This document shows positions 8,752 to 18,306 of a stretch of DNA of 43,251 nucleotides, piece after piece. The notes beneath the pieces are model-generated. The model was not told the origin of the DNA. It saw nothing but the letters and a program-made list of their open reading frames with translations, and did no database searches. Source of the stretch: Opitutaceae bacterium (GTDB lineage Bacteria > Verrucomicrobiota > Verrucomicrobiia > Opitutales > Opitutaceae); contig JAUYAK010000051.1 in the NCBI GenBank assembly GCA_030693515.1, positions 1 through 43,251 of the forward strand. Reading direction: 5' to 3'. Numbering within the stretch: the first letter of the stretch is position 1; the number at the start of each line of letters is the position of its first letter. A program made the position numbers and the translations under genes.

Positions 8752-9955
8752 GACCACTCTCATCGGCGCCGTCGAAATCGGCACCTCCAAGATCACCGCG
8801 CTTATCGGCGAACACGCCGGCCGTGAACTCGCGATTATCGGCCGCGGCGAATGCCGCTCCCGCGGCGTCATCAAGGGCGCGGTCGTCGACTTCAAGGCTG
8901 CGAGCGAGGCCACGCACGCCGCGCTCGAACAGGCCGAGCGCGAGGCTGGGGAAAAGATCGACGTCGTCTTCCTCGCGCAGACCGGCGGGCATCTCGAGGG
9001 TTTCTACAACGAGGCCGCTGTCACCGTGAAGGCCGCGGACAACATGATCGAGCCCGGCGACGTGCGCACGGTCTCCGATCTCGCGAAGCTCCGCGATCTG
9101 CCCTTTGGCCGCACCGTCGTGCACAACATCCGCCGGCCATTTCGGGTCGATGGCCGCGTCATCCCAGGCAGCCCGGTCAACCTCGTCGGTCAGCGCCTCG
9201 AGGTCGGCTACTGGACCGTGCATGGCCAGGAGCAGCGGCTCGCGGACAACATGAACGTCATCCGCGGTTTCAACCTTGAGGTGCGCGAGCTCGTGCTCTC
9301 GAGCCTTGCCGCGGGCCACATGGTCACCACCGCGGAGGATCGCCAGCACGGCGTCCTCGCGATCGACATCGGCGCGGGCACGACGGACTTTGCGCTCTAC
9401 CGCCACGGCTGCGCGCACACCACCGGCGTGCTGCCCGTGGGCGGCTCGCACCTCACCAACGATCTCAGCATCGGCCTGCGCCTCACCGAGCCGCAGGCGG
9501 AGAAGCTCAAACTGCGCTACGGCCGCGCCACGGTGCAGACCAAGGACAAGACGCAAAAGGTCTGGCTCGACGGCACGTTTGCCATCGGCGACCGGCAGTT
9601 TTCCCAGCAGGCCATCGAGCAGATTGTGTCGGCGCGCATCTGGGAGACGCTGGAGGTCGTGCGTCAGAAGTTGGGCGCGGCCTTTTCGCCCGAGACCTGC
9701 GCCGCAGGCGTCGTGCTCACGGGTGGCACGGCCAAACTCCCCGGCCTCACCGAGGTCGCGGCGCAAGTCTTCGGCGTGCCGGCGCACCTCGGCGAGCCGC
9801 CGGTGCATGTGGCGGAGAACCTGCGCGATCCCGGCTGCAGCACGGCTTTGGGTCTGCTCTACTACGGTATCACCGCGCAGGCCGACCGGGCTTTCCCCAC
9901 GCGCCGCGACGGAGGTTTCCTTTCCGGTCTGAAGCGTCTCTTCACCCACGCCTGA
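8741..9955 (+). CDS. ftsA: Cell division protein FtsA
   Basis: FtsA is the actin-like ATPase that tethers FtsZ to the membrane. The 404-residue product opens with GAVEIGTSKITALIGE (phosphate 1). It has the phosphate 2 motif VLAIDIGAGTTDFALY and the adenosine motif VVLTGGTAKLPGL, and ends in an amphipathic segment (GGFLSGLKRLFTHA) that fits the membrane-targeting helix. The start is GTG at 8741, inside the end of ftsQ; upstream in-frame codons lie within ftsQ. FtsZ begins nine bases after the stop, and the FtsZ tail carries the peptide normally bound by FtsA. Confidence 0.96.
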   Translation: MSYKTTLIGAVEIGTSKITALIGEHAGRELAIIGRGECRSRGVIKGAVVDFKAASEATHAALEQAEREAGEKIDVVFLAQTGGHLEGFYNEAAVTVKAADNMIEPGDVRTVSDLAKLRDLPFGRTVVHNIRRPFRVDGRVIPGSPVNLVGQRLEVGYWTVHGQEQRLADNMNVIRGFNLEVRELVLSSLAAGHMVTTAEDRQHGVLAIDIGAGTTDFALYRHGCAHTTGVLPVGGSHLTNDLSIGLRLTEPQAEKLKLRYGRATVQTKDKTQKVWLDGTFAIGDRQFSQQAIEQIVSARIWETLEVVRQKLGAAFSPETCAAGVVLTGGTAKLPGLTEVAAQVFGVPAHLGEPPVHVAENLRDPGCSTALGLLYYGITAQADRAFPTRRDGGFLSGLKRLFTHA

Positions 9956-9964
9956 GTCCCGGCC

Positions 9965-11263
9965 ATGAATCCCAACGAACTTCCCCTCGAACGTCCCCTG
10001 CTCACCGATCGCACTGTGGCCATCAAGCTCGTCGGCGTCGGCGGCGCCGGCTGCAACGCCGTCGATCGCCTGAAGATGGAGAACCTCGAGCGCCTCCAGC
10101 TCGCGGTCCTCAACACCGATCACCAGGCGCTCTCCAGCTCACCGGTGCAGGACAAGGTGCTGCTCGGCATGGGCGTCACGCGCGGCCTCGGCGCCGGCAG
10201 CGATCCCGAGCTCGGGCGGCAGGCCGCGGAGGCCGACCGCGAGAAGATCGCACGCGTCGTCAAGGACTGCGACCTCGTCTTCCTCGTCACCGGCATGGGC
10301 GGCGGCACCGGCAGCGGCGCCTCGCCCGTGGTCGCGGAGATCGCCGCGGAGGCGGGGGCGCTGGTGATCGCGTTTGTCACGATGCCGTTCAGCTTCGAGG
10401 GCGGTCGCCGCCTCAAACAGGCCGAGGAGGGCTTGCGCGCCTTGCGCGGGGTGTGTGATGCCGTCATCCCGCTACCCAACGACGTGCTGCTCCAGGAGGC
10501 CGGCGACAACGAGACGGTGCTCGATGCCTTCGCCCGCGCCGACGCCTGGATCGGCCGCGGCGTGAAATCGATCTGGTCGATGCTCTTCAAGACCGGGCTC
10601 ATGAACCTCGATTTTGCCGCGCTCCGCCAGACCATCGGGCCGCGCGGGGGCAAGACGCTCTTCGGCCTCGCTGAAGGCGATGGCGAGAACGCGATGGCCG
10701 ACGCCATCGCCGGCTTGAAGCTCTGCCCGCTGCTGCACACGCCGGAATTCTCCCGCAAGGCCGACCGCCTCCTCGTGAACATCATCGGCGGCGCCGGCCT
10801 GACGATGCACCGCGTGAACGACCTGATGCTCGCGGTGACCGAGCAATTTGGCCGCGACTCGCACATCCAGCTGGGCGCCGTGATCGACGAAGACATGGGC
10901 TCGCGCGTCGAGGTTTGCATCCTCGGGACGACCGACATGGGCAGCCGCGGCAGCGCCACGCGCCGTCCCCCGATCACGCCGGCTTCGCGCGTGAAACTGG
11001 CGGCGCCGGCCCACGCACCACGGGCGGAGACGCCGGCCGCGCACACGCCGGCCAACCTGCCGGAGTCCGACGCAGCCGTCGCGGGCAACGGAGCGCGCGG
11101 CGAGGCCAAGGTGGTCCATCTGGCCAAGGCGGCGCAGGATGAGTTTGGCTTCGGCGAGGTGGAGAGCCGCGGGTATTTCGAGAAAACCGACCGCAATCTC
11201 CACGAAGGCCAGGACCTCGACGTGCCCACCTACCTTCGCAAAGGAATCAAGATTCAACTCTGA
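9965..11263 (+). CDS. ftsZ: Cell division protein FtsZ with altered T7 loop
   Basis: FtsZ is the tubulin-like GTPase of the division ring. The 432-residue product has the N-terminal [13 protein letters not shown], the tubulin signature [12 protein letters not shown], the [16 protein letters not shown] region and a variable linker of about 80 residues. It ends in the peptide [14 protein letters not shown], which matches the FtsA-binding tail. The T7 catalytic loop reads [14 protein letters not shown]: Asn214 and Asp216 are present, but the residue matching E. coli Asp212 is Ala219 (codon GCG at 10619-10621). That Asp normally helps hydrolyse GTP on the neighbouring subunit. No second ftsZ is in the window. 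Confidence 0.96.
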   Translation: MNPNELPLERPLLTDRTVAIKLVGVGGAGCNAVDRLKMENLERLQLAVLNTDHQALSSSPVQDKVLLGMGVTRGLGAGSDPELGRQAAEADREKIARVVKDCDLVFLVTGMGGGTGSGASPVVAEIAAEAGALVIAFVTMPFSFEGGRRLKQAEEGLRALRGVCDAVIPLPNDVLLQEAGDNETVLDAFARADAWIGRGVKSIWSMLFKTGLMNLDFAALRQTIGPRGGKTLFGLAEGDGENAMADAIAGLKLCPLLHTPEFSRKADRLLVNIIGGAGLTMHRVNDLMLAVTEQFGRDSHIQLGAVIDEDMGSRVEVCILGTTDMGSRGSATRRPPITPASRVKLAAPAHAPRAETPAAHTPANLPESDAAVAGNGARGEAKVVHLAKAAQDEFGFGEVESRGYFEKTDRNLHEGQDLDVPTYLRKGIKIQL

Positions 11264-11352
11264 GCGGCGGGGGCGCGCAGGTGAAAAAGTGAATTGAAGC
11301 CCATGCGCATCGCGCCCCTTGGCAAAGCTCGATCGTTCTGCATCGTGGCCGC

Positions 11353-12381
11353 ATGTTTGTTGACGAATGCACAGTAAAGTTTGCCGCCGGTGAGGGTGGT
11401 CGCGGCTGCGTGGGTTTTCGCCGTGAAAAATACGAACCTTGGGGCGGCCCCAACGGCGGCGATGGTGGCCGCGGGGGCGATGTGGTGCTGCTGGGCGACG
11501 TGAACACGAACAATCTCGTCGATTACAAATATCAGCCCCATTGGCGCGGTGAGCGCGGCGAGCATGGCCAGGGCTCCGACTGCCACGGCAAGGATGGCGA
11601 GCACCGCGTCCTGAAGATGCCCCTCGGCACCGTCGTGATCGACCTTGAGACCGGAAAGCCCGTCGCCGAGATCACCGCCGACCAGCAGCGCATCGTGCTC
11701 TGCAAGGGTGGCAACGGCGGTTGGGGCAACACGCATTTCAAGACTTCAACCAACCGCGCGCCGCGCCGCGCCAACGAGGGCCAGCCCGGCGAAGCCGGCG
11801 CCTATCGGCTTGTGCTGAAGAGCATCGCCGACGTCGGGCTCGTGGGTTTCCCCAACGCCGGCAAGTCCTCACTGATGGGCCGTCTCACCAAAGCCCACCC
11901 CAAGACCGCGGCGTATCCCTTCACCACGCTCCATCCCCAGATCGGCGTCATCGACTACCTCGACGAGATCAAGGGAACGAAGCGTCTGCTGCTCGCCGAC
12001 GTGCCCGGCCTGATCGAGGGGGCGCACGAGAACCGGGGCCTCGGCCACCGTTTCCTCCGCCACATCGAGCGCTGTGCGCTCCTCATTGTGATGATCGACA
12101 TGGCCGCGACCGATGCCCGCGATCCGCGCGAGGATTACAAGCACCTGATGCGCGAGCTTGAGCTCTACGACCGGAAGTTGCTGAAAAAGCCGCGTTTGGT
12201 CGTCGCCAACAAGATGGACGTCCCCGAGGCCGCGGCCCACCTCGCGAAATTTAAGCGCCGGCACAAAAGCGTCGATATTCTGGGGATTTCTTGCGCGACG
12301 GGCGACGGGCTCCCGCGACTTAAGAAAGAATTGTCAAAACGGGTCGCCAAGTTTCGCGCTGCGGAGAATGCGTCGCATTGA
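11353..12381 (+). CDS. obgE: GTPase Obg (CgtA)
   Basis: Obg is a ribosome-associated GTPase used in 50S maturation and growth control. The 342-residue product has the glycine-rich Obg fold at residues 1-160 (MFVDECTVKFAAGEGGRGC, NGGDGGRGGDVVL, KTSTNRAPRRANEGQPGE) and then a G domain. The G motifs are G1 GFPNAGKSS, G3 DVPGLIEGA, G4 NKMD and G5 SCATGDG. The variable C-terminal OCT domain of longer homologues is absent, giving one of the shorter forms. It follows ftsZ after 89 bases in which I see no terminator, so it may be read through from the dcw operon. Confidence 0.96.
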   Translation: MFVDECTVKFAAGEGGRGCVGFRREKYEPWGGPNGGDGGRGGDVVLLGDVNTNNLVDYKYQPHWRGERGEHGQGSDCHGKDGEHRVLKMPLGTVVIDLETGKPVAEITADQQRIVLCKGGNGGWGNTHFKTSTNRAPRRANEGQPGEAGAYRLVLKSIADVGLVGFPNAGKSSLMGRLTKAHPKTAAYPFTTLHPQIGVIDYLDEIKGTKRLLLADVPGLIEGAHENRGLGHRFLRHIERCALLIVMIDMAATDARDPREDYKHLMRELELYDRKLLKKPRLVVANKMDVPEAAAHLAKFKRRHKSVDILGISCATGDGLPRLKKELSKRVAKFRAAENASH

Positions 12382-12414
12382 GTCTCTGGCCCGCAACTGG
12401 GCTGGAACTCGACG

Positions 12415-12936
12415 ATGCCGAAGGAATACCGCCCTCTCGTAATGCGCGCGAACCGCCTGCTGGGCGCGCAATTGGTGGAGCATAACCTCGTCACAATCGA
12501 TAACCTCAACGCGGCCAACGAGAAGTTCATTGAGGCGGCGAACGGAACCGAGGTCCGTTCCGCCACCATCCTGGGTCTGCTGGCCTACGATCTGAAGGTG
12601 ATCAAGGAGGACGACGTGCTCCACCACCTGGTGGAGACCAACGGCATCGGGCTGGTCGACCTGCGCGATTACGAAGTGCCTGAGGAATCGAAAAAAGACC
12701 TCGATCTCGACGCCTGCTGGGCCACCTGGTCCGTGCCCTTCGATCGGGAGGACGAATTCTATTTTGTCGCCACCGCCTATTATTTGAGTCCCCCCGTGCG
12801 CAGCCATTGGGAGAAACAGCTCGGCGGTCCGATTCTCTGGTTCGGGACTACGCTCGAAGGGATTTCGGAATACTTGGAAAAACTCGCGAGCGAGGCCTCC
12901 TCTTCGATCGCGCCGGCGGCCGCCGCCACCCGGTAA
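12415..12936 (+). CDS. Stand-alone GspE N-terminal (MshEN)-like domain protein
   Basis: A 173-residue soluble protein resembles the N-terminal domain of GspE/PilB secretion ATPases: a helical hairpin (NRLLGAQLVEHNLVTIDNLN), then LLAYDLKVIKEDDVLHHLVE and a compact alpha/beta part. It has no Walker motifs. Its stop is six bases before the PilB-like gene, which carries its own copy of such a domain, so the two are almost certainly co-expressed. A regulatory or adaptor role for the motor ATPase, perhaps by nucleotide or cyclic-di-GMP sensing as in MshEN, is inference. The tail is Ala/Ser-rich and probably disordered. Confidence 0.75.
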   Translation: MPKEYRPLVMRANRLLGAQLVEHNLVTIDNLNAANEKFIEAANGTEVRSATILGLLAYDLKVIKEDDVLHHLVETNGIGLVDLRDYEVPEESKKDLDLDACWATWSVPFDREDEFYFVATAYYLSPPVRSHWEKQLGGPILWFGTTLEGISEYLEKLASEASSSIAPAAAATR

Positions 12937-12942
12937 TCCGCC

Positions 12943-14646
12943 ATGCCGATCGGAAAAATCCAGCTTCAGATCGTCTCGAAGCTTGTTGAGATGGGACGTC
13001 TCACCGACGACCAGCGCGTCGCGCTCGTGGCTCGCCCCGAGGATCTCAGCGGCAACGCCCTCGACAAGCTGCTGCAGGAGGAATTTCGCGTCAGCGCTTT
13101 CCAATGCGTGGTCGCCAAGGCCCGCGCGCTCAACCTCTCGCCCTACAACGTCGCCCACTACCGCGTCACGCCGCAGACTTTCGAGCGCATCCCCAAGGAG
13201 TTTTGCCAGGAGAACCTCGTGCTCCCCGTTGGCCAGGTGGGCGAGCTGCTGCTGGTCGCGTTTGCCAATCCCTTCGAGGTCACGCTCTCCACCCGCATTC
13301 AGGAGATGACGGGCAAGCCGGTCGTCCGGCTCCTCGCCCGTGAGAAAGATCTCAAGGAAAAGCTCAACAAAGGCCAGGAGGCCGCCGGTTTCGACGACGT
13401 GGTCATGCAGATCGGCCAGGAGTATGGCGAGGTCGAGGCCGAGCTGAGGGACGATGACGTCAGCGAGGAATCCGGCCCGATCATCCAGCTCGCCAACCGC
13501 ATCATCGAGGATGCGTATTTTTCCGGCACCTCCGACATCCACATTGAGCCGCAGGAAAAGGAAGTCATCGTCCGCAACCGCATTGACGGCATCTGCCAGG
13601 AGAAGCTCCGCCTGCCGAAGAAGGTCGGCCCGGCCCTCGTCGCACGCCTCAAGATCATGTGCAACCTCGACATCTCCGAGCGACGGTTGCCGCAGGACGG
13701 GCGTATTGTCTTCAAGCAGTTCACGAAAAAAAATCTCGATCTCGACCTTCGCGTCTCCACCGCGCCGCTCAACCACGGCGAAGGCGTCGTGATGCGTATC
13801 CTCGACAAGCAGAAGTCCACCTTGCCGCTGCCCGCGCTCGGCTTCTCCGAGGAAAATCTTACGAAATACCGCGAGTGCATTCGCCAGCCCTATGGCATGA
13901 TCCTCCACTGCGGCCCCACCGGATCGGGCAAGTCGATGACGCTCTATTCCGCGCTCAACGAGGTCAACACGCCCGACCTCGTCATCCGCACCGCCGAGGA
14001 CCCGATCGAATACACACTGCCCGGCCTGAATCAGATGCAGATGCACCGGCAGATCGGGCTCACCTTTGCCAGTGCGCTCCGCGCCTTCCTCCGCCAGGAC
14101 CCGGACATCATCCTCGTCGGCGAAATCCGCGACAAAGAGACCGCCGGCATCGCCGTCGAGGCGGCGCTCACCGGCCATCTGCTCATCTCGACGCTGCATA
14201 CCAACGACGCGCCTACGACGATCTCCCGCCTCACGGAGATGGGTGTCGAGCCCTTCATGATTTCGTCGTCGCTGCTGTGCGTGTGCGCGCAGCGGCTCAT
14301 GCGCCGGGTCTGCAAGCAATGCCGCAAGCCCCACATGCCCGAGGGCCGCGAGCTCGAGATTCTCGAGCGCGGTCTCGGCTGGAGCGGCCAGATTTTCCGG
14401 GCCAACCCCAAGGGCTGCCCCAAGTGCGGCAGCAGCGGCTACAAGGGCCGCGTCGGCATCCACGAGCTCATGATCACCAACGAGGAGCTCATCGAGGCCA
14501 TTAACAAGGAATCTGAGGCCGCCGAGCTGAAGAAGATCGCCATGCGCGGCGGGATGAAAACCCTGCACCAGGACAGCCTGCTCAAGGTGCGCGACGGCCT
14601 TTCCACGCTTGAGGAAGCCATAGCCAACGTCCCGCCTGACATGTGA
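12943..14646 (+). CDS. pilB: Type IV pilus / type II secretion assembly ATPase (PilB/GspE family)
   Basis: This 567-residue hexameric motor ATPase powers pilus extension or pseudopilus assembly. Residues 1-150 form a GspE-N domain. The core has Walker A GPTGSGKS (about 323-330), an Asp box (TAEDPIEY), Walker B in [15 protein letters not shown] (about 387 onward) and a His box ([12 protein letters not shown]). A zinc-finger-like tetracysteine is complete (C457, C460, C492, C495). No pilin, PilC or PilQ gene is nearby, so the rest of the machine must be elsewhere, and PilB versus GspE cannot be decided from sequence alone. Confidence 0.9.
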   Translation: MPIGKIQLQIVSKLVEMGRLTDDQRVALVARPEDLSGNALDKLLQEEFRVSAFQCVVAKARALNLSPYNVAHYRVTPQTFERIPKEFCQENLVLPVGQVGELLLVAFANPFEVTLSTRIQEMTGKPVVRLLAREKDLKEKLNKGQEAAGFDDVVMQIGQEYGEVEAELRDDDVSEESGPIIQLANRIIEDAYFSGTSDIHIEPQEKEVIVRNRIDGICQEKLRLPKKVGPALVARLKIMCNLDISERRLPQDGRIVFKQFTKKNLDLDLRVSTAPLNHGEGVVMRILDKQKSTLPLPALGFSEENLTKYRECIRQPYGMILHCGPTGSGKSMTLYSALNEVNTPDLVIRTAEDPIEYTLPGLNQMQMHRQIGLTFASALRAFLRQDPDIILVGEIRDKETAGIAVEAALTGHLLISTLHTNDAPTTISRLTEMGVEPFMISSSLLCVCAQRLMRRVCKQCRKPHMPEGRELEILERGLGWSGQIFRANPKGCPKCGSSGYKGRVGIHELMITNEELIEAINKESEAAELKKIAMRGGMKTLHQDSLLKVRDGLSTLEEAIANVPPDM

Positions 14647-14695
14647 CCGCAACGCGACGTTGACGCCAAGCCGGTCCCTGAGCGGAATCGGCCGC

Positions 14696-15196
14696 ATGAA
14701 GAACTTCGTTTTTGTTTTCGCCGTCACGGCCCTGCTCGTGGCCGGCTGCAAACCCGCCCTCCAGCCGCTCTCCGAGCGTGATCGCAGCGCCGCCGCCGCC
14801 CTTTCGAGCGAGGCCAGCTTCGCCATAAACCTCCGCGAGTGGGACCGCGCCGAGAAGCTGCTCCTGCAGGCCATCAAGATCACTCCGGCGCCGGAGTTCT
14901 ATCACAACCTCGGTTCTGTGCGCATGCGCGCCGGCCAGCGTGCCGGGGCCAAGGACGCCTACCAGTCCGCGATCGACGCCTGCGAGCGGTTGTTCGCGGC
15001 GGACAAAACCAACACCGGCCTCCTGCTGAAAAAGGTCCAGTTGCTTGCGCTCCTCGGCCGCCGCGACGAAGCGCGGACCTTCCTCGCCAAGCTCGACAAG
15101 GACTACGCCAAGGACCCCGCCGTGCGCGCTTTCGTCGATGCCAAGCGCCTCGACGAGGTGATGGCCTCTCCGTTGTTCAAGGAGATCGCGCTGTAG
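14696..15196 (+). CDS. TPR-like lipoprotein
   Basis: This 166-residue product has a clear lipoprotein signal (MKNFVFVFAVTALLVAGC, lipobox LVAGC). A helical repeat region follows: INLREWDRAEKLLLQAIKIT, FYHNLGSVRMRAGQRAGAKD, and LLLKKVQLLALLGRRDEA. The pattern is that of two to three tetratricopeptide repeats, which scaffold protein complexes. I start at ATG 14696 because it places the signal peptide at the N-terminus; an earlier in-frame ATG at 14660 would bury it. Its position after the pilB-like gene would fit a pilotin or assembly helper, but nothing in the sequence proves this. Confidence 0.82.
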   Translation: MKNFVFVFAVTALLVAGCKPALQPLSERDRSAAAALSSEASFAINLREWDRAEKLLLQAIKITPAPEFYHNLGSVRMRAGQRAGAKDAYQSAIDACERLFAADKTNTGLLLKKVQLLALLGRRDEARTFLAKLDKDYAKDPAVRAFVDAKRLDEVMASPLFKEIAL

Positions 15197-15211
15197 CCGC
15201 GGCCACGCGCG

Positions 15212-15841
15212 ATGCACGGGCACTGGCTGGAGTTTGCCCAGGTCGCGCTCGCCCATCTGCTCGCCGTCGCGAGTCCGGGCCCGGACTTCGCACTCGTCCT
15301 GCGGCAAAGCCTGCTGCACGGCCGACGCACCGCGATCTGGACGAGCCTCGGCATCGGCGCGGGCATCTCGCTGCACATCGCCTACTCGCTGCTCGGTCTC
15401 GGACTGCTCCTGCGCGGTTCGGAGGCGTGGTTCACGGCCGTGAAGTTCGCCGGCGCCGCCTACCTCGCGTGGATCGGTGTGCAGGCGCTGCGCACTCCGC
15501 CGCGTGTCGAGACTTCCGTTGCCGCCGCGCCGGCGCCGCCGGTCACCCGCGGGGCTTTTGCGGCGGGCTTTCTCACCAACGCACTCAATCCCAAGGCCAC
15601 GCTTTTCTTCCTCTCGTTGTTTGCGCTGGTCGTGAGTCCGCGGACGCCCAAGGCCGTGCAGCTCGCCTACGGGCTCTGGATGGTGGCCGCGACCGCCGCG
15701 TGGTTCTGCCTCGTGGCATTGCTCTTCACCCAGCCGGCCGTGCGCCGCCGCTTCCTCCGCCACGGACACTGGATCGATCGCGCCCTGGGGGTGGTATTCC
15801 TCGGGTTTGCGGTGAGCCTGGTCTTCGCCCGGCTTCGCTGA
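15212..15841 (+). CDS. LysE/RhtB family amino-acid exporter
   Basis: A 209-residue inner-membrane protein with about six hydrophobic segments matches the LysE/RhtB translocators, which export amino acids such as lysine, homoserine or threonine. Family marks are the N-terminal ASPGPDFALVLRQSLLHGRR and the mid-protein NALNPKATLFFLSLF. The length is typical. The substrate cannot be inferred. The gene ends three bases from the convergent mnmA stop and starts 15 bases after the TPR lipoprotein, so it may be a passenger at the end of that transcript. Confidence 0.92.
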   Translation: MHGHWLEFAQVALAHLLAVASPGPDFALVLRQSLLHGRRTAIWTSLGIGAGISLHIAYSLLGLGLLLRGSEAWFTAVKFAGAAYLAWIGVQALRTPPRVETSVAAAPAPPVTRGAFAAGFLTNALNPKATLFFLSLFALVVSPRTPKAVQLAYGLWMVAATAAWFCLVALLFTQPAVRRRFLRHGHWIDRALGVVFLGFAVSLVFARLR

Positions 15842-15844
15842 CGG

Positions 15845-16927
15845 CTACGCGTAGATGCCGCCGCCGAGCAGCCGCTCGCCTTCGTGCAGCGCCAGCACCT
15901 GGCCGCTAGCGAGCCCGCGCTGCGGTGTCGAGAAACGCACCAAGGCCGTGCCGCCGCCCTCCGGGATAAACTCGATCGGCACGCGTGGATCGCGGTAGCG
16001 CACGCGGCCTTCGAGCGCGCGCGGCGTGTCAATCGGATCGCCGATCCAGCTGAGGGAGTGGACCCGCACCTCGTGCTGAAAAAGTCCGGGCGCCTCCGGA
16101 TGATCGAAGGCCACGAGCAGCGCGCGGTCCGCGGCGCGTTTGCCCACGACGACGTAGGCGGCGTGGTCGGTGTTTGAGGGCACGCCGATGCCCCGGCGCT
16201 GGCCGAGGGTGTAGAAATGCAGCCCGCGATGCTGGCCGAGTGTCGCTCCATCGCTCGCGCGCACGATGGGCCCGGGTGCATCGGGCACGTAGGCGCGGAG
16301 GAAATCCGCCATCTTTACCTCGCCGATGAAGCAGATGCCCTGGCTGTCCTTCTTGTCCGCGGTCGGCAGCCCTGCCGCGCGCGCGATCGCGCGGAGATCC
16401 AGTTTCACGAGATCGCCGATCGGGAAACGCGCGTCGCGCAGCTGCTCCTGCGCGAGCAGGGCGAGGAAGTAGGACTGGTCCTTGTTCTTGTCCGCGCCTT
16501 CGAGGAGCTGGACGCGCCCGCCCACCTCAACCCGCCGCGCGTAGTGCCCGGTGGCGACCGCGCCAAAGCCGTGCTCCCGGGCCCAGGCGCGAAACACGCC
16601 GAACTTAATCTCGCGGTTGCACATGATGTCTGGGTTGGGCGTGAGGCCCCGGGCGTAGCCGTCGAGCAGATAGGCGACGACTTTCTCGCGATAGTCGCGC
16701 ATCAGGTTGACGACGCGAAACTCGATCCCGAGATGGTCGGCCACGGCGCGGGCATCCTCGATGTCGCGCTGCCACGGGCAGTCGCCCACGAGGTTGTCCT
16801 CGTTGATCCAGTTCTTCATGTAGGCGCCCACGAGTTCATGGCCCGCGCGCTGCAAAAGGAGGGCGGCGACCGAGCTGTCGACGCCGCCAGACATCGCGAC
16901 CAGGATTTTCTCGCGCGCGACGATCAC
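15845..16927 (-). CDS. mnmA: tRNA-specific 2-thiouridylase MnmA
   Basis: MnmA puts the 2-thio group on U34 of Lys, Glu and Gln tRNAs, using sulfur from a relay system. The 360-residue product has the PP-loop [12 protein letters not shown], the catalytic Cys in TPNPDIMCN, the second Cys in DSQGICFIG, and the FYTLGQRRG region ahead of the C-terminal barrel. I chose GTG at 16927 because it starts right before [13 protein letters not shown] and overlaps the upstream gene's stop (GTGA). The ATG 30 codons upstream lies inside the neighbouring gene. It converges with the LysE-type gene. Confidence 0.95.
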   Translation of the reverse strand: MIVAREKILVAMSGGVDSSVAALLLQRAGHELVGAYMKNWINEDNLVGDCPWQRDIEDARAVADHLGIEFRVVNLMRDYREKVVAYLLDGYARGLTPNPDIMCNREIKFGVFRAWAREHGFGAVATGHYARRVEVGGRVQLLEGADKNKDQSYFLALLAQEQLRDARFPIGDLVKLDLRAIARAAGLPTADKKDSQGICFIGEVKMADFLRAYVPDAPGPIVRASDGATLGQHRGLHFYTLGQRRGIGVPSNTDHAAYVVVGKRAADRALLVAFDHPEAPGLFQHEVRVHSLSWIGDPIDTPRALEGRVRYRDPRVPIEFIPEGGGTALVRFSTPQRGLASGQVLALHEGERLLGGGIYA

Positions 16928-18198
16928 GGGCGGCGCAGCAGCTTGGCCTTGATGGCAGGGGGAATCTTGGTGGTTTCGAGCCACTTGATGGCCGCGTCCG
17001 CGTCGATCAGGAGCCAATTCGAAAACGCGCCGCCGAGCGCATTGGGGCGCAAAGGATCCTCATTGAGCGACGCGGCCCAGCGCACGGCTTCCGCCGGGGC
17101 GCGCTGCGACCACGACGAGGCGATTACGGCGTAGGCGCCCAGCCGCGCGCCTTCGTCGGGCAGGGCGCCGGCCCACAGGATGGCGTCGGCCGGGTCATCC
17201 GCGAGGTAGGCCGCGAGGTGGCTGGCGGCAAACTCCGTCCCTTGCCCGGGCGGCAGCTCAAGCACATGGCGCGCGGCGGCCGTGCGATCGCGCAGCACCC
17301 AGCTCGTCAGCACGTGGTTGAACGCGATCCAGCGCGTGAGATCGATGGGGATGGTCTTCACCCACGCGAGCGCGGCGGGCACGCTGCGCTCGGCGAGCGA
17401 GCGCGCGACGTGGGCCGCCGCCGTCGTTTGCAGGTCGCCCGGCGGCAGGAGCGGCACGAGGGCGGACGCCGCCTCGGGGTCGGAGAGGACGAGGCGCATC
17501 AGCGCGCTGTAAATCGTGCGCTCGAGCGCGGGCGGGCGCATGAACCGCCGGGCGATCTCGATCGCCAGCTGCGGATCGCGCGCGGCCAGATCGCCGATGG
17601 CGGTCTCCACGGCCGCGCTGCGCTCGCCGGGATCGGCCAGGGACTGCGCCCAGTCCATCACGGCCGCGGGATCCGTGCGGTTCCATGCGGTCGCCAGGGC
17701 GCGGATCGCGTTTTCACGCGCCGTGCCCGCGGGCACGAGTGCGAGCTGATCGACCGCGACCCGCGGATTTTCGCCCGCCAGCCGGTCGAAGAAGAGGCTG
17801 TAGAAAGCCTGCTCCTCCGGGCTCCGCGCCAGCTCGGCGGCGAGCTTGAGTGCCGCCGCCGGATCGCGTGCGCCGATAAAGGTGAGCACGGCAAAGAGCG
17901 CCTGCGTGAAATCCCGCCCGCGCGGCATGGTCCGAAGGAACTGCACCGCCGCCGCCGGATCACGGGCGAGAGTGCGTTGCAATTCCCCGCCCAGCCGGAT
18001 CGCGCGTTCGCGCGGATCGTCGAGCGTGAGGGCCTTGGCGAGCGGGTCTTCCTGGGCTGGCGCGGGCGACTGCGCCGCCGCGGCGGCGGGGCGCGGGGCG
18101 GGCGGCGGCGATTTCGAGCAGCCCGGCCACGCGACGGCGCAGACCGCCGCCAGCGTGGCGACGGCGTGGGGCCGGAGAAATGCGACGGGCTTGGGCAT
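16924..18198 (-). CDS. Alpha-helical repeat lipoprotein, unknown function
   Basis: This 424-residue exported protein has an N-terminal hydrophobic signal ending at WPGCSKS, a possible lipoprotein site, then an Ala/Pro linker. The rest is built from about ten degenerate repeats of 30-35 residues, recognisable by [54 protein letters not shown] and [13 protein letters not shown]. This gives an alpha-solenoid. I do not recognise a named family, though HEAT- or Sel1-like solenoids are the nearest idea. The stop overlaps the mnmA start. It diverges from the GH13 gene with 108 bases between. A reading that extends to 20442 is spurious. Confidence 0.85.
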   Translation of the reverse strand: MPKPVAFLRPHAVATLAAVCAVAWPGCSKSPPPAPRPAAAAAQSPAPAQEDPLAKALTLDDPRERAIRLGGELQRTLARDPAAAVQFLRTMPRGRDFTQALFAVLTFIGARDPAAALKLAAELARSPEEQAFYSLFFDRLAGENPRVAVDQLALVPAGTARENAIRALATAWNRTDPAAVMDWAQSLADPGERSAAVETAIGDLAARDPQLAIEIARRFMRPPALERTIYSALMRLVLSDPEAASALVPLLPPGDLQTTAAAHVARSLAERSVPAALAWVKTIPIDLTRWIAFNHVLTSWVLRDRTAAARHVLELPPGQGTEFAASHLAAYLADDPADAILWAGALPDEGARLGAYAVIASSWSQRAPAEAVRWAASLNEDPLRPNALGGAFSNWLLIDADAAIKWLETTKIPPAIKAKLLRRP

Positions 18199-18306
18199 GT
18201 GCGCTCCGGATCGAGGCGGAAACGTTGCCGAGGTCAACGCGCGTGAGGGTGGAATTCCCTCTTGTCGCACGGGCGGCGTGCCGAATGCTCTCGCGACCGT
18301 CACCGC

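Noticed and set aside
8510-10123. 537-residue minus-strand frame
   Set aside because: Antisense shadow of ftsQ, ftsA and ftsZ with no recognisable domain.
11264-11352. Possible promoter TTGGCA ahead of obgE
   Set aside because: No acceptable -10 at 16-18 bases; read-through from ftsZ is as likely.
12334-14883. 849-residue open frame on the minus strand
   Set aside because: Fully antisense to the obgE end, the GspE-N-like gene and the pilB-like gene, which have clear motifs. The translation has no family pattern and is rich in His/Asp/Glu/Leu typical of antisense GC-rich DNA.
18245-18261. Imperfect palindrome around GGAATTCC between the divergent lipoprotein and GH13 genes
   Set aside because: Short arms and a single EcoRI-like core; not enough to call an operator.
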